From NCBI GenBank assembly GCA_033085395.1, contig JANQBS010000275.1, positions 1 through 49,457 of the forward strand: a stretch of 49,457 nt of DNA. The letters run 5' to 3'. How positions within the stretch are numbered: position 1 is the stretch's first letter; each line of letters starts with the position of its first letter. Below the pieces are notes generated by a model. It made no database searches, was not told the DNA's origin, and was given only the letters and a program-made list of their open reading frames with translations. The position numbers were made by a program, and so were the translations under genes. This stretch comes from Xanthoparmelia taractica. Its lineage: Eukaryota > Ascomycota > Lecanoromycetes > Lecanorales > Parmeliaceae. This document shows, one piece after another, positions 1 to 10,571 of the stretch.

Positions 1-77
1 GCGTTGGGACGGCCCAATCAACTATCTACAGTACTACTTGGTCCCGATGTGTATGCCTTCATGAATGAGAACACTAA
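1..77 (+). mobile_element. Right terminus (B2 repeat) of a YR retrotransposon cut by the window edge
   Basis: This stretch matches, base for base apart from RIP-type transitions, the right end of the YR element at 18341-18415 and the mirror-image end at 10572-10650. It finishes at the same terminal motif, GAACACTA. The body of the element therefore lies upstream of the window. The copy keeps several C/G positions that are T/A in the two internal copies, so it is less mutated. Confidence 0.8.
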
Positions 78-187
78 AAGTGTCTTGGCGCGTTTTAGTA
101 AAAATATGACTATATTAAAAATAGTAAGCGTATAATCGTGTCTATGTGTGAAAACGTCGGCCGGAGTTCCTCCTAGTTTGCGTAACT

Positions 188-1870
188 ATGGACGTGGATT
201 CAGATATAATCCTGGCCGGAGCCATTACTTTCTTCAAAGTTGATATTATCTTATCTAGAATCGCAGCAGATGGCTTAGGACTTGTGGCTGCTGCAAATAT
301 ATCTATCGCAGAGGATATCTTTCGTAAGAAGCAGACGCTGAATCTCTCGGATAGGAATCATCTAGTATCTACTTGCGACTATTATCTTCGATGACTCGGG
401 GATTCAATCAACGCATAGGGTCGAATATATAATGTTATGAATAATCCGGCAGGCCTTAAAAAGTACTCTAATTGCAGAATAGTTCGGTATTATTCAGACG
501 TAAGTTGATCTCGACGATGCCCGTGAGTGACAATTACGCTTATCACTGTTTCTCTATAGTCTCGATATCAGCAAAAGACTTAAAAAAGACATCATAAAGC
601 AGAGTGTAAGGTCCTCGAAAAGGAGAGCATAGACGATATTATCCTCCACGCTATCGTACGTTTATTATGCATACGACAACTTGAAAGCATCAATAACAGG
701 CTATGGGGCTCGCTTATAAGATTGCAAACCCACGAGAAGGATTACCATCATAGCAACGAGTCTTTATGGAAGACTATGGGTTTGGCTGCCTCGACGGCGT
801 AGCAATGAGTAGAGTCAAGTGATACGAAAGAGACCTTCACGGCGTTGTACTGTCGGGTTAAGTTAAATTGCATAGGCTTGATACCCTTAGACGGCGAGTA
901 CCTAGGCATCAGCTTAGATATGCTTGATGCTACTATGAATCACTCTTGCGACCCGAACGCGATTTACCTCTTTGAGGGTATAACGCTTCGAGTTAGATCC
1001 TTACGGCCAATCCGTGCTAATGAAGAAATAACGATCTTCTACACCGAGAACACGCTTAATAGAGTTATCAGGCAGAAGCTCTTAAGGACCCAGTATTTTT
1101 TCGATTACGGATGTGAGCAAACCTCTTTTCTTATGTCGAGTGCTAGGCTTTTTGCTATCTCTTAAATTTATTCAGTCATTAACTCTCGAACTCTCTAATC
1201 GTGTATTATAAAGCAGGCCAAAAATATATAGACAACCACCCTATCGGCAACGACAACGATTCAGATAAGCAAAAGCGATAAATAGCAGCGGATCTATATA
1301 AGTTGCTCTTCAATTTCAACTGGAATTACCTCGAGGAGATGAAGTTGACAATATCAAAAATTACCTCTATAAAGACCTGGCCGAGGCTCCTCCAACCTAT
1401 GTCATCTTTGACCCACCGCTTAACCGACAGCTATCACCGCAAACACAATCATTGTCAAGAACTCCGCTACCTCCTCCTTGTATGTTGCGTCTACGACCCC
1501 GTCCTATACGCAAATTCCACGCACCCTACCCGTGTGGATAACTTGTACCGGCTGGTATATCTTCTTTAAAACATCGCGTTCGCCAAGAAGAGCGACGGTG
1601 CGCTTCTGGAAATCCCTTTCAAGCGGCCGGAGATAGTTTTGGTCTACAAGTACAACATGTTGAAGGTTACCGATGCCGCACCAGTGAGCCATGAGAGGTA
1701 GAGTACTCTCGCACGCGCCGTCCAGGTAAAATTGCTCGACGAAGCACGACTTATTTCATCTAATGAGAAAGTGATATTGACTTTAATGAAGAGTCACGAG
1801 ATGTAAGCGTTTATACGGTAGCTACAATTAAAGATGATCGAGTGGGCTGATATCGTCGAAGAAGAAGCTC
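188..1870 (+). pseudogene. RIP-inactivated MYND-SET domain protein
   Basis: The frame opening at ATG 188 gives a SET-domain start (GLGLVAAANIS, residues ~30-41). Next comes a Cys-rich stretch at ~365-530 with MYND-type spacing (SNCRIVRYYSD; some Cys changed to Tyr). At 845-1165 follows the SET core with NHSCDPNA and a downstream EEITIFY segment, as in SMYD-type lysine methyltransferases. A C-terminal piece around 1490-1569 (DPVLYANSTHPTRVDNLY) resembles the C-terminal region of fungal MYND-SET proteins, and an open frame continues to ~1870. Stops and frame changes are mostly C-to-T or G-to-A. Family members methylate protein lysines using S-adenosylmethionine. This copy cannot encode an intact enzyme. 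The 3' limit is approximate, and one frame change near 1250-1300 could be an old intron. Confidence 0.72.
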
Positions 1871-2640
1871 TCTATTGACGTAAATAGTTCGTTAATATGT
1901 AAGCCTAGAAGTTAGAAATGCTGAAAGTATCAAATATCAATTAGTGAGCGAAGACGACTTAAAGAAGAAAATTTAACCTTTGACTCTATTCAATCTTTGA
2001 CTATATTCTATGGCACCGACAAGTTTAACGCCAATACTAGACGACGTATAAACATTTGAGATTTATTCATCATGGATTCAATAATAAAGACTTCAAAATA
2101 GCTCGTGCGGTTGAATCCGCGCATAAAGTTCTCGCTCGCCTTGGTCACGTGGAGTAAGCCATCCGAGTGTTTTTCTTGATAGCTAGAGCGTGAGCTATGA
2201 TAATAACGTTCTTGATCTAATAGACAGTTGATTAGAAAGAAGTCTAGTTATTTTAGGTGGGGGTCTGCGTAAGGCTTCCAGACCTAACTTGCGATCCCAT
2301 TAGGTCCGCAAGCCAGGGATTCGAAAAGAATCTATCCCTATTCCCTTAAAGTCTATACCCACTAGGTTGCTTCCCCTAAGACTCGGCGCTTCCGGATCTT
2401 TAATTAATAACCAGTCCCGGGATGGCCCCACATTTACCCCGCTCCGAGGCATAAAGCTTTGCTAATCCGCGCACTATCTGTATTCATGTTGATCGACCCT
2501 TAGTATCTGAATGAAACAAGCTGTCTAGTGGAGGACCTTTAGATTGTTACGATAAGAGATAGTATCTGTATAGCTTATCTGTCGAATCCGGGTGAATAAG
2601 ACTGAGAATTACGATGCAGATACTAAATAGTCAGAAAACT
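1871..2640. other. Degraded DNA, possible N-terminal part of the next pseudogene
   Basis: No complete gene is visible. A + frame is fairly open from ~2050 to 2340 if C-to-T stops are ignored. It could be the lost N-terminal region of the kinase-like pseudogene that follows. The stretch 2260-2470 is richer in G+C than its surroundings and may be less heavily mutated. Confidence 0.3.
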
Positions 2641-3170
2641 CTACGGTCTTCGATTTAAAAGACTGTCCTAAGATGGGAATTGAGATACGACTTCAACGAG
2701 CACAGTGGGCGTATGAGGTAGTGAAGTATTTTGAGGTTGTTTACAATTTTATCTAGTTATGGGATTTCCTTGATAAATTAGACGGATCTATTAAGCTTCT
2801 TTCAATATCAGCATTAGAAGGTGAGGTTTATCCCGCCCGATTCTAGATATCGTCAGGTATTACGCGTGAACTTAATTATTACGAAAAGGTTAGAAGAGTT
2901 GAGAGGTTCGTAATGGTTATTCTTCTTTACGAGATCTTATCTGGCACGAAGTTTTTCGAGGAATTGATCGACGAGGAGGTGCAATATCGCTTTAGTAATG
3001 CGATTTTTCCCGATAACGCTATTTCTTTACTTAATTTCTTAGTTATCTACTCGAGTTAAAGTGAGGAGTTCTCGCAGACGTTGAATAAACGAGGTATATT
3101 ATGATATTTATATTGATTAAGAGTTACTAATATCTTATAGTTCAAGCGCAAGATATTAATATTCTATAAG
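2640..3170 (+). pseudogene. Kinase-like domain remnant
   Basis: Read through RIP-type stops, the + strand gives a continuous segment with the shape of the C-lobe of fungal kinase-like proteins. A region near 2890-2990 (LLYEILSGTKFFEEL, then DEEVQYRFSNAIFPD) matches the usual 'YEI.SG..PFEEL.DEEV..R...FPD' pattern. Before it lies WDFLDKLDGSIKLL (~2760-2800), which would fall near the catalytic loop/activation segment, but no HRD or DFG motif survives. Such domains occur in fungal signalling and heterokaryon-incompatibility-type proteins. The Ifi-6-16-like segment starts 20-60 bp later, so the two may once have been parts of one protein or neighbours. The function is inferred from one conserved block only. 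Confidence 0.5.
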
Positions 3171-3189
3171 CGATTAGAAATTATACTTA

Positions 3190-3500
3190 TACTCATCCAG
3201 TCCGCACTGGCATTTAAGTAGTAAGTCTTATACTTTCTACTATATTATTCTTGACGATATTAGTACTCGGCGTTATTGGGTTCACCGCGAGCGGATTAGT
3301 AGCCGGCTCTGCTACTACAGCTTAACAAGCGTCGATTGGAGCTATCGACGTTAATAGCCTATTCGCTTGATATTAGAGTGCGGCCATAGACGGAGCGGCT
3401 ACGGGTGATATTCAAGTTGCGGGTATTGCTGGTGCGGCAATTATAAGAGTGATCGATGTTTCGGGATTGGTCGAGATATTTAAGAGCGTTTACCGTACGG
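3190..3500 (+). pseudogene. Ifi-6-16-like (ISG12) membrane domain, RIPped
   Basis: One frame reads a hydrophobic lead (~3215-3265) followed by a Gly/Ala-rich, small-residue stretch (LGVIGFTASGLVAGSATTA, then A-Q/*-Q-A-S-I-G). This is the arrangement of the Ifi-6-16/ISG12 family, whose hallmark is G-F-T-A-x-G-V-x-x-G-S-x-A-A-x-x-Q-S-x-I-G. Two or three CAA/CAG-derived stops interrupt it. Animal members are small mitochondrial or nuclear-envelope membrane proteins linked to cell death and interferon responses. Fungal members exist, with function largely unknown to me. It follows a kinase-like remnant and precedes a BTB remnant on the same strand. A fusion with the kinase-like piece is possible but not shown. 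Confidence 0.6.
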
Positions 3501-3659
3501 CAAGAACTTAATACGTATATAATTAATATACTATTATCAATGCATTCTGGCGAGCTGCAATAATAACGTCTTCTTTATACCCGATTACGCAGATAATTAA
3601 AGTGCAGATAAGGGAGTTATAGAGGTATATATAATAAGAGTATATGTAGTTTACGATGA

Positions 3660-4060
3660 GCATAATTGTGAATAGATAAATGCAAATTCTTTTAAGACGT
3701 GAATAACGAATTTAACGAGAAATTAAGTGAAAGAATTTTACTTGACAAAGAAGACTCGGAATTCTTTAACTACTTCGTGAAGTACTTATATCGCAGTGAA
3801 TAGCTCGTAGACAAGCAGGTCTAGCGCGATTTAGACTATATTATTCTCGCTCGTCTTTAGTTCTAAAGGCCTATTCAATTATAGTGTGAATTAAGGGTAG
3901 AAACTAGTCGCGTAGAGAGATTAGTTACTTAAGATAATCACTAAAACGCTACGTTTAATCTTCTAAAAAATGTTACTAATATTTCTTAACGATTTAAACG
4001 CGAACACGTCGTTATAGAGAGCGAGAGAAAGAAGGTGATTAAGAAGATATTCTATTTCCG
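3660..4060 (+). pseudogene. BTB/POZ-domain protein remnant
   Basis: A + frame around 3700-3860 reads SERILLDKEDSEFFNYFVKY, then LYRSEQLVDKQV and YIILARL. This is the second half of a fungal BTB domain: 'I.L.EDDPE.F..F..YLY', a charged linker, then 'LA.LYVLAE.'. The N-terminal half is not recognisable. The frame continues with charged helical sequence to ~4060. BTB domains mediate dimerisation and cullin-3 binding, and small fungal BTB-only proteins are common in accessory regions. Stops are TAG/TAA of RIP type, so this is a dead copy. Confidence 0.6.
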
Positions 4061-4269
4061 AATATAGTGACTAAGACCAATCACGTGCTGGGTCTTATAT
4101 TGCCAAGACTCTTATCGTGACTTATAATCCCATTATTAATATTAGATAGCAAATCGTTTTTATCGAACTACGTCTTTATCGACCTATTTCGCGACACGCA
4201 TAAATTAACAATATTACACATAAAGTATCAATTTTAATACTCTCTAGTCGTGATAGACCAGCTAACCAA

Positions 4270-4740
4270 GGATACCGCTCGAACCCCACCCTTCGAAGAA
4301 GATCCACCTCTTAAATATATTGATCAAAGTCTCATAGTTCTAGACTAGACATTCGACGCCAAGTTGACGTCGTCAATAACCAAAAAATACGACAAGAATT
4401 CCTTAGTCAGCGTGATTTTATTGCTTCTTAGTTTCGTGAAGTAGAGAAGAAGATAAATAGACGGTTCGAAGAGATAAAGAAGAAGATGAATAGACGGTTC
4501 GAAGAGGTGAAGGAACGGTTTTAGAAGGTCGATCGTCGCTTCGATAAGCAAGAAGACGAGATTCGAGATATTCAAGTTTAACTTAAGAACGCTGTAGCAA
4601 TTACTAGAAACGGTCACCTCCGTCGAATACATTAGCCTATTAATCTTATTAAAGTCCTTAAGTCTACTACAGACCTTAATAAGTTCGTATAAGCTTCTTA
4701 TTCTCAAGTACTCAAACACATAAAAAATATATACACTCTA
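4270..4740 (+). pseudogene. Coiled-coil protein with RRFEE heptads, RIPped
   Basis: The + strand reads from about 4340 through two CAG-type stops as a highly charged helix. It contains repeated units NRRFEEIKKKMNRRFEEVKE and VDRRFDKQEDEIRDIQV, then RNGHLRRIHQPINLIKVL near 4610-4660. This matches the architecture of a common fungal family of unknown function: a long '(R)RFE.(M/V)E.R' coiled coil followed by a conserved N-[S/G]-x-LRxxHxPIxP-like motif. A 124-codon open frame on the opposite strand (4345-4719) exists only because RIP removed few sense codons there. The heptads and Arg/Glu bias identify + as coding. The repeated GACGGTTCGAAGAG block (4452-4508) is the coding heptad repeat. Confidence 0.6.
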
Positions 4741-4879
4741 GATTAGCGAGTAAAGAATATATTTGAATTAAGCTAAGCCGGAACGCCAAACGAACATAGT
4801 ATATATTTAAAGACCACTCCTTTATTGTTGCCGTCTATCTTCTATTTATTTCTTCGTCTCATTATAAAATACTTCTTTA

Positions 4880-6170
4880 CTTCTTACTTAGTAGAAGTGC
4901 AATCTACTATTATAACCAGTCTTACTAATATATCTTTTTAGAATTATAAGCGAAGCGAAGAGCCCTCAAGACGATTAAGATATTAGTTAAGTTTTATAAC
5001 GTTATACTCTAGTTAGACGAAGAGAGCGAAAGTGATATCACTAAAGTTATACTTTAAGATTGAACTGTTAATAATTATATAGAGGTATTGTTGAACGCAT
5101 AGGAGATAAACTAATAAATTATTCTTAATTATAGAAGACAATATTTCCAGACTCAGTCATAGTAGACTGAGGCAAAACGAGTAGGGGATACGAGTAGTAG
5201 AGAGGAGAAGAAGAAGACTAGAGGAGGTAGGGAAGAGGAAGTAGATTAAATAAGAATAAAGTTATTTAAGTAATTCACCTCTGAATCTTTATTAGAGAAA
5301 TAATCGATATCTAGCAAATAACTATTTCGACGCTATTAAGAATTCGGAGTTAGTCTACTTTTATTTGAACTATTAAAGTTAGACGATATAGCGCACTTAA
5401 AATAATAGTAGATAAGATTACTAATAAACTCGTTTGAGGAGGAATAATCGCTATCTACTTCAATTAGGTTAATTTATAGATAATTAGTGCTAGCCTTAAG
5501 AGGTTTATTTAGGTCTATTCATATAGAATCTCCGCTAATATAAGCTTATTAAACTCGCGAATCGTTCTGAGAGAATAACGAAAGCGGGAGCGATAAAGAT
5601 AATTATTAGCGCTTTAATATAAGAGCGAAATCAGCTAAGGCGGGAATCTATTATTAAGGTCTCTTTAGAGGATAAGAAATACGAGAGGGTCTATAATTAG
5701 ATTTTGTGGGGTTTGAAAGGGGATTTATAATTGATAAAAAGTTCTTATGAAAGTAGAAAGCTTAAATCGATAATATAATTACGACTTCTACTCAACTAAA
5801 GGGAGAATTAATTTTATTCAATTATCTTCTTAAATTAATAGATTCTATTATATTTGTATTTAGGGCGAGAAATCTTATATTATGCCTAACGCGGCAAAAG
5901 TAAAGACGTAATAATTTATCGGGAAATCGAATCTTGTGAAAAAGGTAGATCAGCTGGCACGATTATGTCACGTAGACCTTGATCATTCGCAAGAACGGTA
6001 GACATTACATGTATTGATCGACCGATTATAATTAATAACCTCTTATAATTATAGAGATTGTATGTACGGACCTAATAGATTCATTTACCTTGCGCTAACT
6101 CGATTATAAAAAGAATCGTATCCTTTGTTAGTGAACCTACTTTCTCGAGACTTTAATAAGTATAATTCTA
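4880..6170 (+). pseudogene. Unidentified RIPped reading frames (two segments)
   Basis: Two + strand stretches look like former coding DNA. Segment 4930-5240 reads a charged, Gln-rich helical sequence (ALKTIKILVKFYNVILQ; REEKKKTRGGREEEVD). Segment 5880-6170 reads KSNLVKKVDQLARLCHVDLD and later YNYRDCMYGPNRFIYLALTR with only scattered C-to-T stops. I recognise no family. Between them (5280-5870) the DNA is AT-rich with no frame I can support. They may belong to one gene or to unrelated remnants. Confidence 0.3.
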
Positions 6171-6583
6171 AAAGTCGTTATTAGTGCTCGCAAATAGTGA
6201 GGCCATATAAAAGCAACGCATATACAAGCGGATATGTAGATAGATGATTGGGCATATTCAACACTGGGGCAGCTAAGACCTTCTGAGCAGTGCACGTAAG
6301 GCAGTCAGGCCGGCCCCCCAGCGCTAGAAGAACTTCTAAATAGCCCAAGACGTTATCGAAAGAGATCGAAGAACTCAAAGGTGACTTCTAACGATATCGA
6401 TTATAGTAAGTAGATGAGATTAATAGCATTAGCGCTGATGAATAGGAAGGGCTAATATCGAAGGTGTGTTAATTATAGGCATAGCGCTGGAGTTGTAGCG
6501 TGAATGTGAATAATATCGACAGCTAGTTATATATCTCGAGATCCCGATACGATAGTCACACGAGAACTCAAAATATTAGTTAA

Positions 6584-6910
6584 AATATAACTCTTCTAAG
6601 AAAGTAGATACTTGTCACGACTTCGTGAGCTTAATTGTAATAATTAGATAATAACTCTTCTAAGAAAGTAGATACTTATCACGGCTTTATAGGCTTAATT
6701 AAGATAATTAAATAATAACTTTTCTAAGGAAGTAGGTACTTATTACGACTTCGTGAACTTGATTGAGATAGTCAAATAATAACTCTTTTGAGAAAGTAGA
6801 TACTTATTACGACTTCGTGAGCTTAATTAAGATAGTCAAATAATGACTCTTCTAATCGTAAGTATTTAATCGTTACTTGCGACGATTAGATACTTGCCAC
6901 GGCTTCGTGG
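6584..6910. repeat. 64-bp tandem repeat, about 4-5 units
   Basis: Units begin TAATAACTCTTCTAAGAAAG, continue with TAGATACTTATCACGACTTC and end in a variable (A/G)TAATTAAA. Four units of ~64 bp follow each other from 6584 to ~6840. A fifth, rearranged unit (TAGATACTTGCCACGGCTTC) reaches ~6910. Differences between units are nearly all C/T and G/A, as RIP would produce. Confidence 0.85.
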
Positions 6911-6914
6911 GCTT

Positions 6915-7935
6915 TGAAATGTAATCTCGATTAGAGATATACTAGTCGAAGGCTTAAAAATGCGTCGATTTTGAGCGATAATCTTTATCGAGAAATATAC
7001 TAACTAAAGGCCTAGAAAAGTGCTTATTTGTAGCGTTAATCTTCAGCGAGAGATGTGCTAGCAATAGACTCGAAAATGCGATAGCTATAGGCTTGAAGAT
7101 GAGGTGTCTTTCCAGCGAGAGATGTGTTGATCCAAGACCTAGAAATATATCTATTTGTAGCTTAATATCCAGCGAGAGATATGTTTAATAAAATAGGCCT
7201 GAAAATACGATAATCTTCTGCGGGAGATTTGCTGGCCAAAGGCCTAGAAATATATTTATTTATAGCGTTAATCTCCAGCGAGAGATGTGCTAATAATAGG
7301 CCCGAAAACGCGATACCTCTCCACGAGAGATGCGCTAACCAACGGCTAACCTAAGGCTAAGAAATACGTTAATTTTAAAGTGTTGATCTTCAGCGAGAGA
7401 TGTACTGCGTCTTCAAAGAGAAATGTGCTTGAAATGCGTTGGTCACAGATCTTGAAATGTGATACGTCTCTGGCGAGAGATGTGTGTATCTCCAGGGAGA
7501 AATAAGCTTGAAATGCGTTGGCCACAGGCCTTGAAATGTGATGCGTCTCCAGCGAGAGATGTGTGTGTCTCCAGCGAGAAATGTGCTTGAAATGCGTTGG
7601 CCATAGGCCTTGAGAAATATGCTAACAATTAGTCTAAAAATATGTTAGCCACAGGCCTAGTAATGCGGTGACTCTCCAGCGAGAGATCTTATTGACACTA
7701 CACCTAGAAATACGTTAATCTCTAGCGAGAAATATGCTAACACCAGGTATCAGATCTAAAAATGTGTTAGTCACAGGCCTAGCAATGCGATAACTCCCCA
7801 GCGAGAGATCTACTGACGATAGGCTCAGAAAAGCGTTAATCTCCATCGAGAGATATGCTAACAATAAGCCTAAAATCTATTAGCCACAGGCCTAGCAATG
7901 CGATAACTCTCCAGCGGGAAATATGCTGGCAACAG
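6915..7935. repeat. Minisatellite array, ~19 copies of a CCAGCGAGAGAT-core unit
   Basis: A core CTCCAGCGAGAGATRTGCTA alternates with linkers of the type AGGCCTAGAAAATGCGATAA. Spacing between cores is about 45-65 bp, and I count roughly 19 cores by eye. A subset around 7430-7610 is a higher-order repeat in which two cores (GAGAGATGTGTGT and GAGAAATGTGCTTG) form a longer unit. This periodicity explains a 61-codon open frame on the - strand (7443-7628), which is not a gene. Confidence 0.85.
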
Positions 7936-8029
7936 ACTAAGAGCTCTCCGGAATGTAGCGGCTGCAGTAATAATTGCAGTAGTAGTTAACTGATATTGAT
8001 TGAGAGATCTCTGGATTATAGTGATTATA

Positions 8030-8092
8030 GTAGTAATTGCGATAGTAACTAATTGATTAACTAATTAACTAACTAGCTAACTAACTAAAAGA
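8030..8092. repeat. Short simple repeat (CTAA/ACTA-rich)
   Basis: Low-complexity run based on CTAACTAA/GATTAACT units, lying between the minisatellite and the A1-like terminus of the element above. Confidence 0.6.
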
Positions 8093-8264
8093 AGAATAAT
8101 ATGACTCTAAAAGAGAACAATTCGAATAAAGAGTCAACTACTGGTGCAGTGACTATACAAATAGTGCTCGTCTCGGACACGTGTCTCGCATATCGTATAT
8201 CAATAAAACAACGCTAATAGCATAACCACATATTGAACTCACTAACCCATAGTCCTACTATTGC

Positions 8265-8356
8265 GAATAGATTAAAAAGATATAATTTTTTAAAAAAAGT
8301 TAAAAAAAAGTTGAAAACGACTATATTCAATAGATACCACACCTTTCCAACCCGTA
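8265..8356 (+). mobile_element. MITE-1, 3' end only
   Basis: Matches the last ~90 bp of the complete MITE-1 copies (AATAGATTAAAAAGATATAA, the poly-A/AAAG stretch, then CAGATACCACACCTTTCC and CCCGTA). The 5' two thirds are missing. It abuts the terminus of the repeat-filled YR relative, which may have inserted in it or replaced the rest. Confidence 0.85.
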
Positions 8357-9523
8357 ATCGTCGTATTCTTAATTTATCGAATCTAGGAATCGCGTAGCTA
8401 TTATATAGTCTTTAATTAATAGAGTAGGCTTAGAACGATAACGATAACGATAACTTTCTCTCTATCACGTGTGTATTCTATTATCGATATTTATTCTTAC
8501 TTTAACGACGCTCGATAAAGCGTATATTCTTTATCTTATTCGTATTCGAATTTAAACTACTCGCGATAATCTTTAATAGTAACCAATCTATCTCTTTCCC
8601 TCGCTATGTGATATTTCTAATAACTCTAGCGCTGCGACGCTCTATAAGCGCCGATAACTTTTATGCTCTTATCTTTAATCTAAAGATATTTAAAGTCTTA
8701 AAAGAAGATTCTTCGCGTTCTAAAGACTCAAGAGAAATCTCTTCGCCTTTTAGATATATATATTTTTATCGCTTTTAAAACTCTTGCTTTAGCTTTTTAT
8801 ATTTAGTCTTATAATACTTCTTCTTATTTCACTAATATTCAAGGTTCGTTATAGAGTCACTATAATCTTTAGCTTTCAATAAGGTCTTATCGGTAGAGAA
8901 AATAATTAGATCTTAAGCTCTTGAGTCTACGAAGCGTTTAGCGCGTTTAAGTTTCGTCCTCTTAAACTCAACATTAAGTTAAGCACTATAAAGTTTCTTT
9001 TTATTTCGCTAATATATAGGATTCGTAATAGAATCTTCGTAATTCTTAACCTTAGATAGAGATTCTTAAAACTTCTTTATACTTTATTAGTAGAAAAATC
9101 GACTAGAAGTCGAGCTACATTTCCTACTTTACACTTAACACGATCGAGTTCGATATACTAAGACATTTCTAAATAGATTACTTCTAATATTACTAATTTA
9201 TTAGCTCGATAATAATTCTTCTTCTCGAGCTTCTTATACTTCAGCCTATAATATACTACTCTAGCTTATTAGAATAAATAGTCGGAGATATATTCCATAG
9301 GGTCTTCAGCGTTCAATATAATTCTATCGTCGTCGTAGTTAACCAGGGGTCGCGTATATCGTTTAGCGCACTTTTTGGCCTTTTCGAGGACATGCTCTCT
9401 CTTATACCGCCAGCCGCTTTCCGATACTATGTCACTCTCCCTTCTATTTATTTAGTCCCACCAACTCTCCTACATAGCTTCTCCTCTATTCCGAGGGTGA
9501 GGATTTCATTTCAAGCGACGATT
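8357..9523. other. RIPped intergenic/repeat DNA without a recognisable gene
   Basis: AT-rich with strong CA/TG depletion until about 9320, then less mutated to 9523 (the left flank of YR element 1). Parts of the - strand (9000-9250) are open in more than one frame, but no domain is recognisable. A short open frame starting at 9392 runs into the element end and is not credible. Confidence 0.4.
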
Positions 9524-9690
9524 CGAATAGTGGGACTATGGGTTAGTGTGTCTCATGATCCAGCCCCTATTTCAGATGCATGCGCACATGCGAGAAACAC
9601 GTGTCTTCGAGAGCACTATATATATGGGTCTCACACCATTAGTTAGCTCTTTATTCGAATTCTTCTCACCTAGAGCAATCGTATTCTTTT
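9524..9690 (+). repeat. A1 repeat of YR element 1
   Basis: About 167 bp, directly repeated at 18019-18185 and, inverted, at the ends of element 2 (14953-15119 and 10803-10969). It includes the block CGAGAAACACGTGTCTTCGA and ends at CAATCGTATTCTTTT. Confidence 0.85.
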
Positions 9691-9849
9691 ATAATCTTTA
9701 TTTAATTAATTCTAAATTATTAAACATCTATATATTAAATTAGTATATATTCTTCTTATCTCATTTATATCTATATCTATTTTAATCTTTCTAATTATCT
9801 TATTTTTCTTATATTATAACTATCGCTATTAAACGCTTTAAGATATTTA

Positions 9850-10571
9850 AAAAGATTTTTAAAAAGACTTTCAATAGATTTAGAGCGCTCGTAAAGATTA
9901 TCACACTCTCTCCCCCTTCTCGCTTCGCTCGATCTCGTAGAAATAAGCCTATAATATCGAAGATATTCTCTTTAAGAACTCTTAGCTTAAGCGTAATTAA
10001 AAAAATCGATATTAAGATCTTTAATTATCGCGATTAAGTCTTAGAACTAAAAGAACGCCTCGTTAAGTATAAATATAATCGATATAAGCAATATCGAATA
10101 TATAAGTCACGCTCTCGCCATTATTATCGCTATTATTAATATTATTTATCTAAGTCTAATAGTAATTTAGAGGAAAATAATAATCTTAGAGTCTCTTTTA
10201 TATATATTAAAAATATATATTCCTTTCTTAATCTTTATAAACGCTATCGCGTCGTCGATATTAAGTATTTTAAGTAAATCTTTTTTAAGATATTTAAATT
10301 CGAAAATCTTATTAAGTTAAATCGAGAATACGTCAATCGCGCTAATACGAACGATACTTAGAAAGTCAATAAAATAATGCACCTACTATAGTATTTCGAG
10401 GTATATAGCTAGGCTATATATTACTATATATATCTTATAGTAATTATCCACCTATAGAAGATACTATTAGATTATTATTTTCGCCTAACTAAGTTGTTAG
10501 CCTTATATAAATTCGACTCTATTCGTAAATATTACAATACGTTTATAAACGCACGTATCTTAAACGATTAG
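9850..10571 (+). pseudogene. Gag-like N-terminal half of YR element 1
   Basis: One + frame stays readable through RIP stops. It contains a basic, Tyr/Arg-rich segment (NRYKQYRIYKSRSRHYYRYY, ~10080-10140) and later helical sequence up to ARILND at 10571. There it is cut by element 2 and resumes at 15121. In element 2 the same frame passes the junction without interruption, so the split here is due to the insertion. It lies ahead of the zinc-finger and RT region, as expected for a Gag-like protein of YR retrotransposons. Confidence 0.6.

Larger units (their letters stand above)
6181..8264 (-). mobile_element. Non-autonomous YR-retroelement relative filled with tandem repeats
   Basis: The two ends resemble the two ends of the full YR elements further right, in - orientation. 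At 6181 the motif TTAGTG and the following ~300 bp (GAGGCCATATA; TAGATAGATGATTGGGC; CAGCGCTAGAAGAACTTCTAAATA; AAGACGTTAT) align with the B repeat and adjacent internal DNA at 10572-11160. At 8095-8264 the sequence (CAATTCGAATAAAGAGTCAACTA; ATAGTGCTCG; ACACGTGT; CACTAACCCATAGTCC; CTACTATT) aligns with the A1 terminus at 14960-15119. No gag, RT or recombinase remains between them. The interior is instead two tandem arrays. The relation is by eye and divergent, so the call needs an alignment, but both ends are in the right order and orientation. Confidence 0.6.

Noticed and set aside
4345..4719. 124-codon open frame on the - strand
   Set aside because: It is the antisense of a Glu/Arg-rich coiled coil on +. 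RIP leaves the antisense frame open, and its Leu-rich product has no family resemblance.
6584..7935. CRISPR-like array of short repeats
   Set aside because: Fungal context, degenerate head-to-tail repeats without unique spacers, no cas genes. It is a minisatellite.
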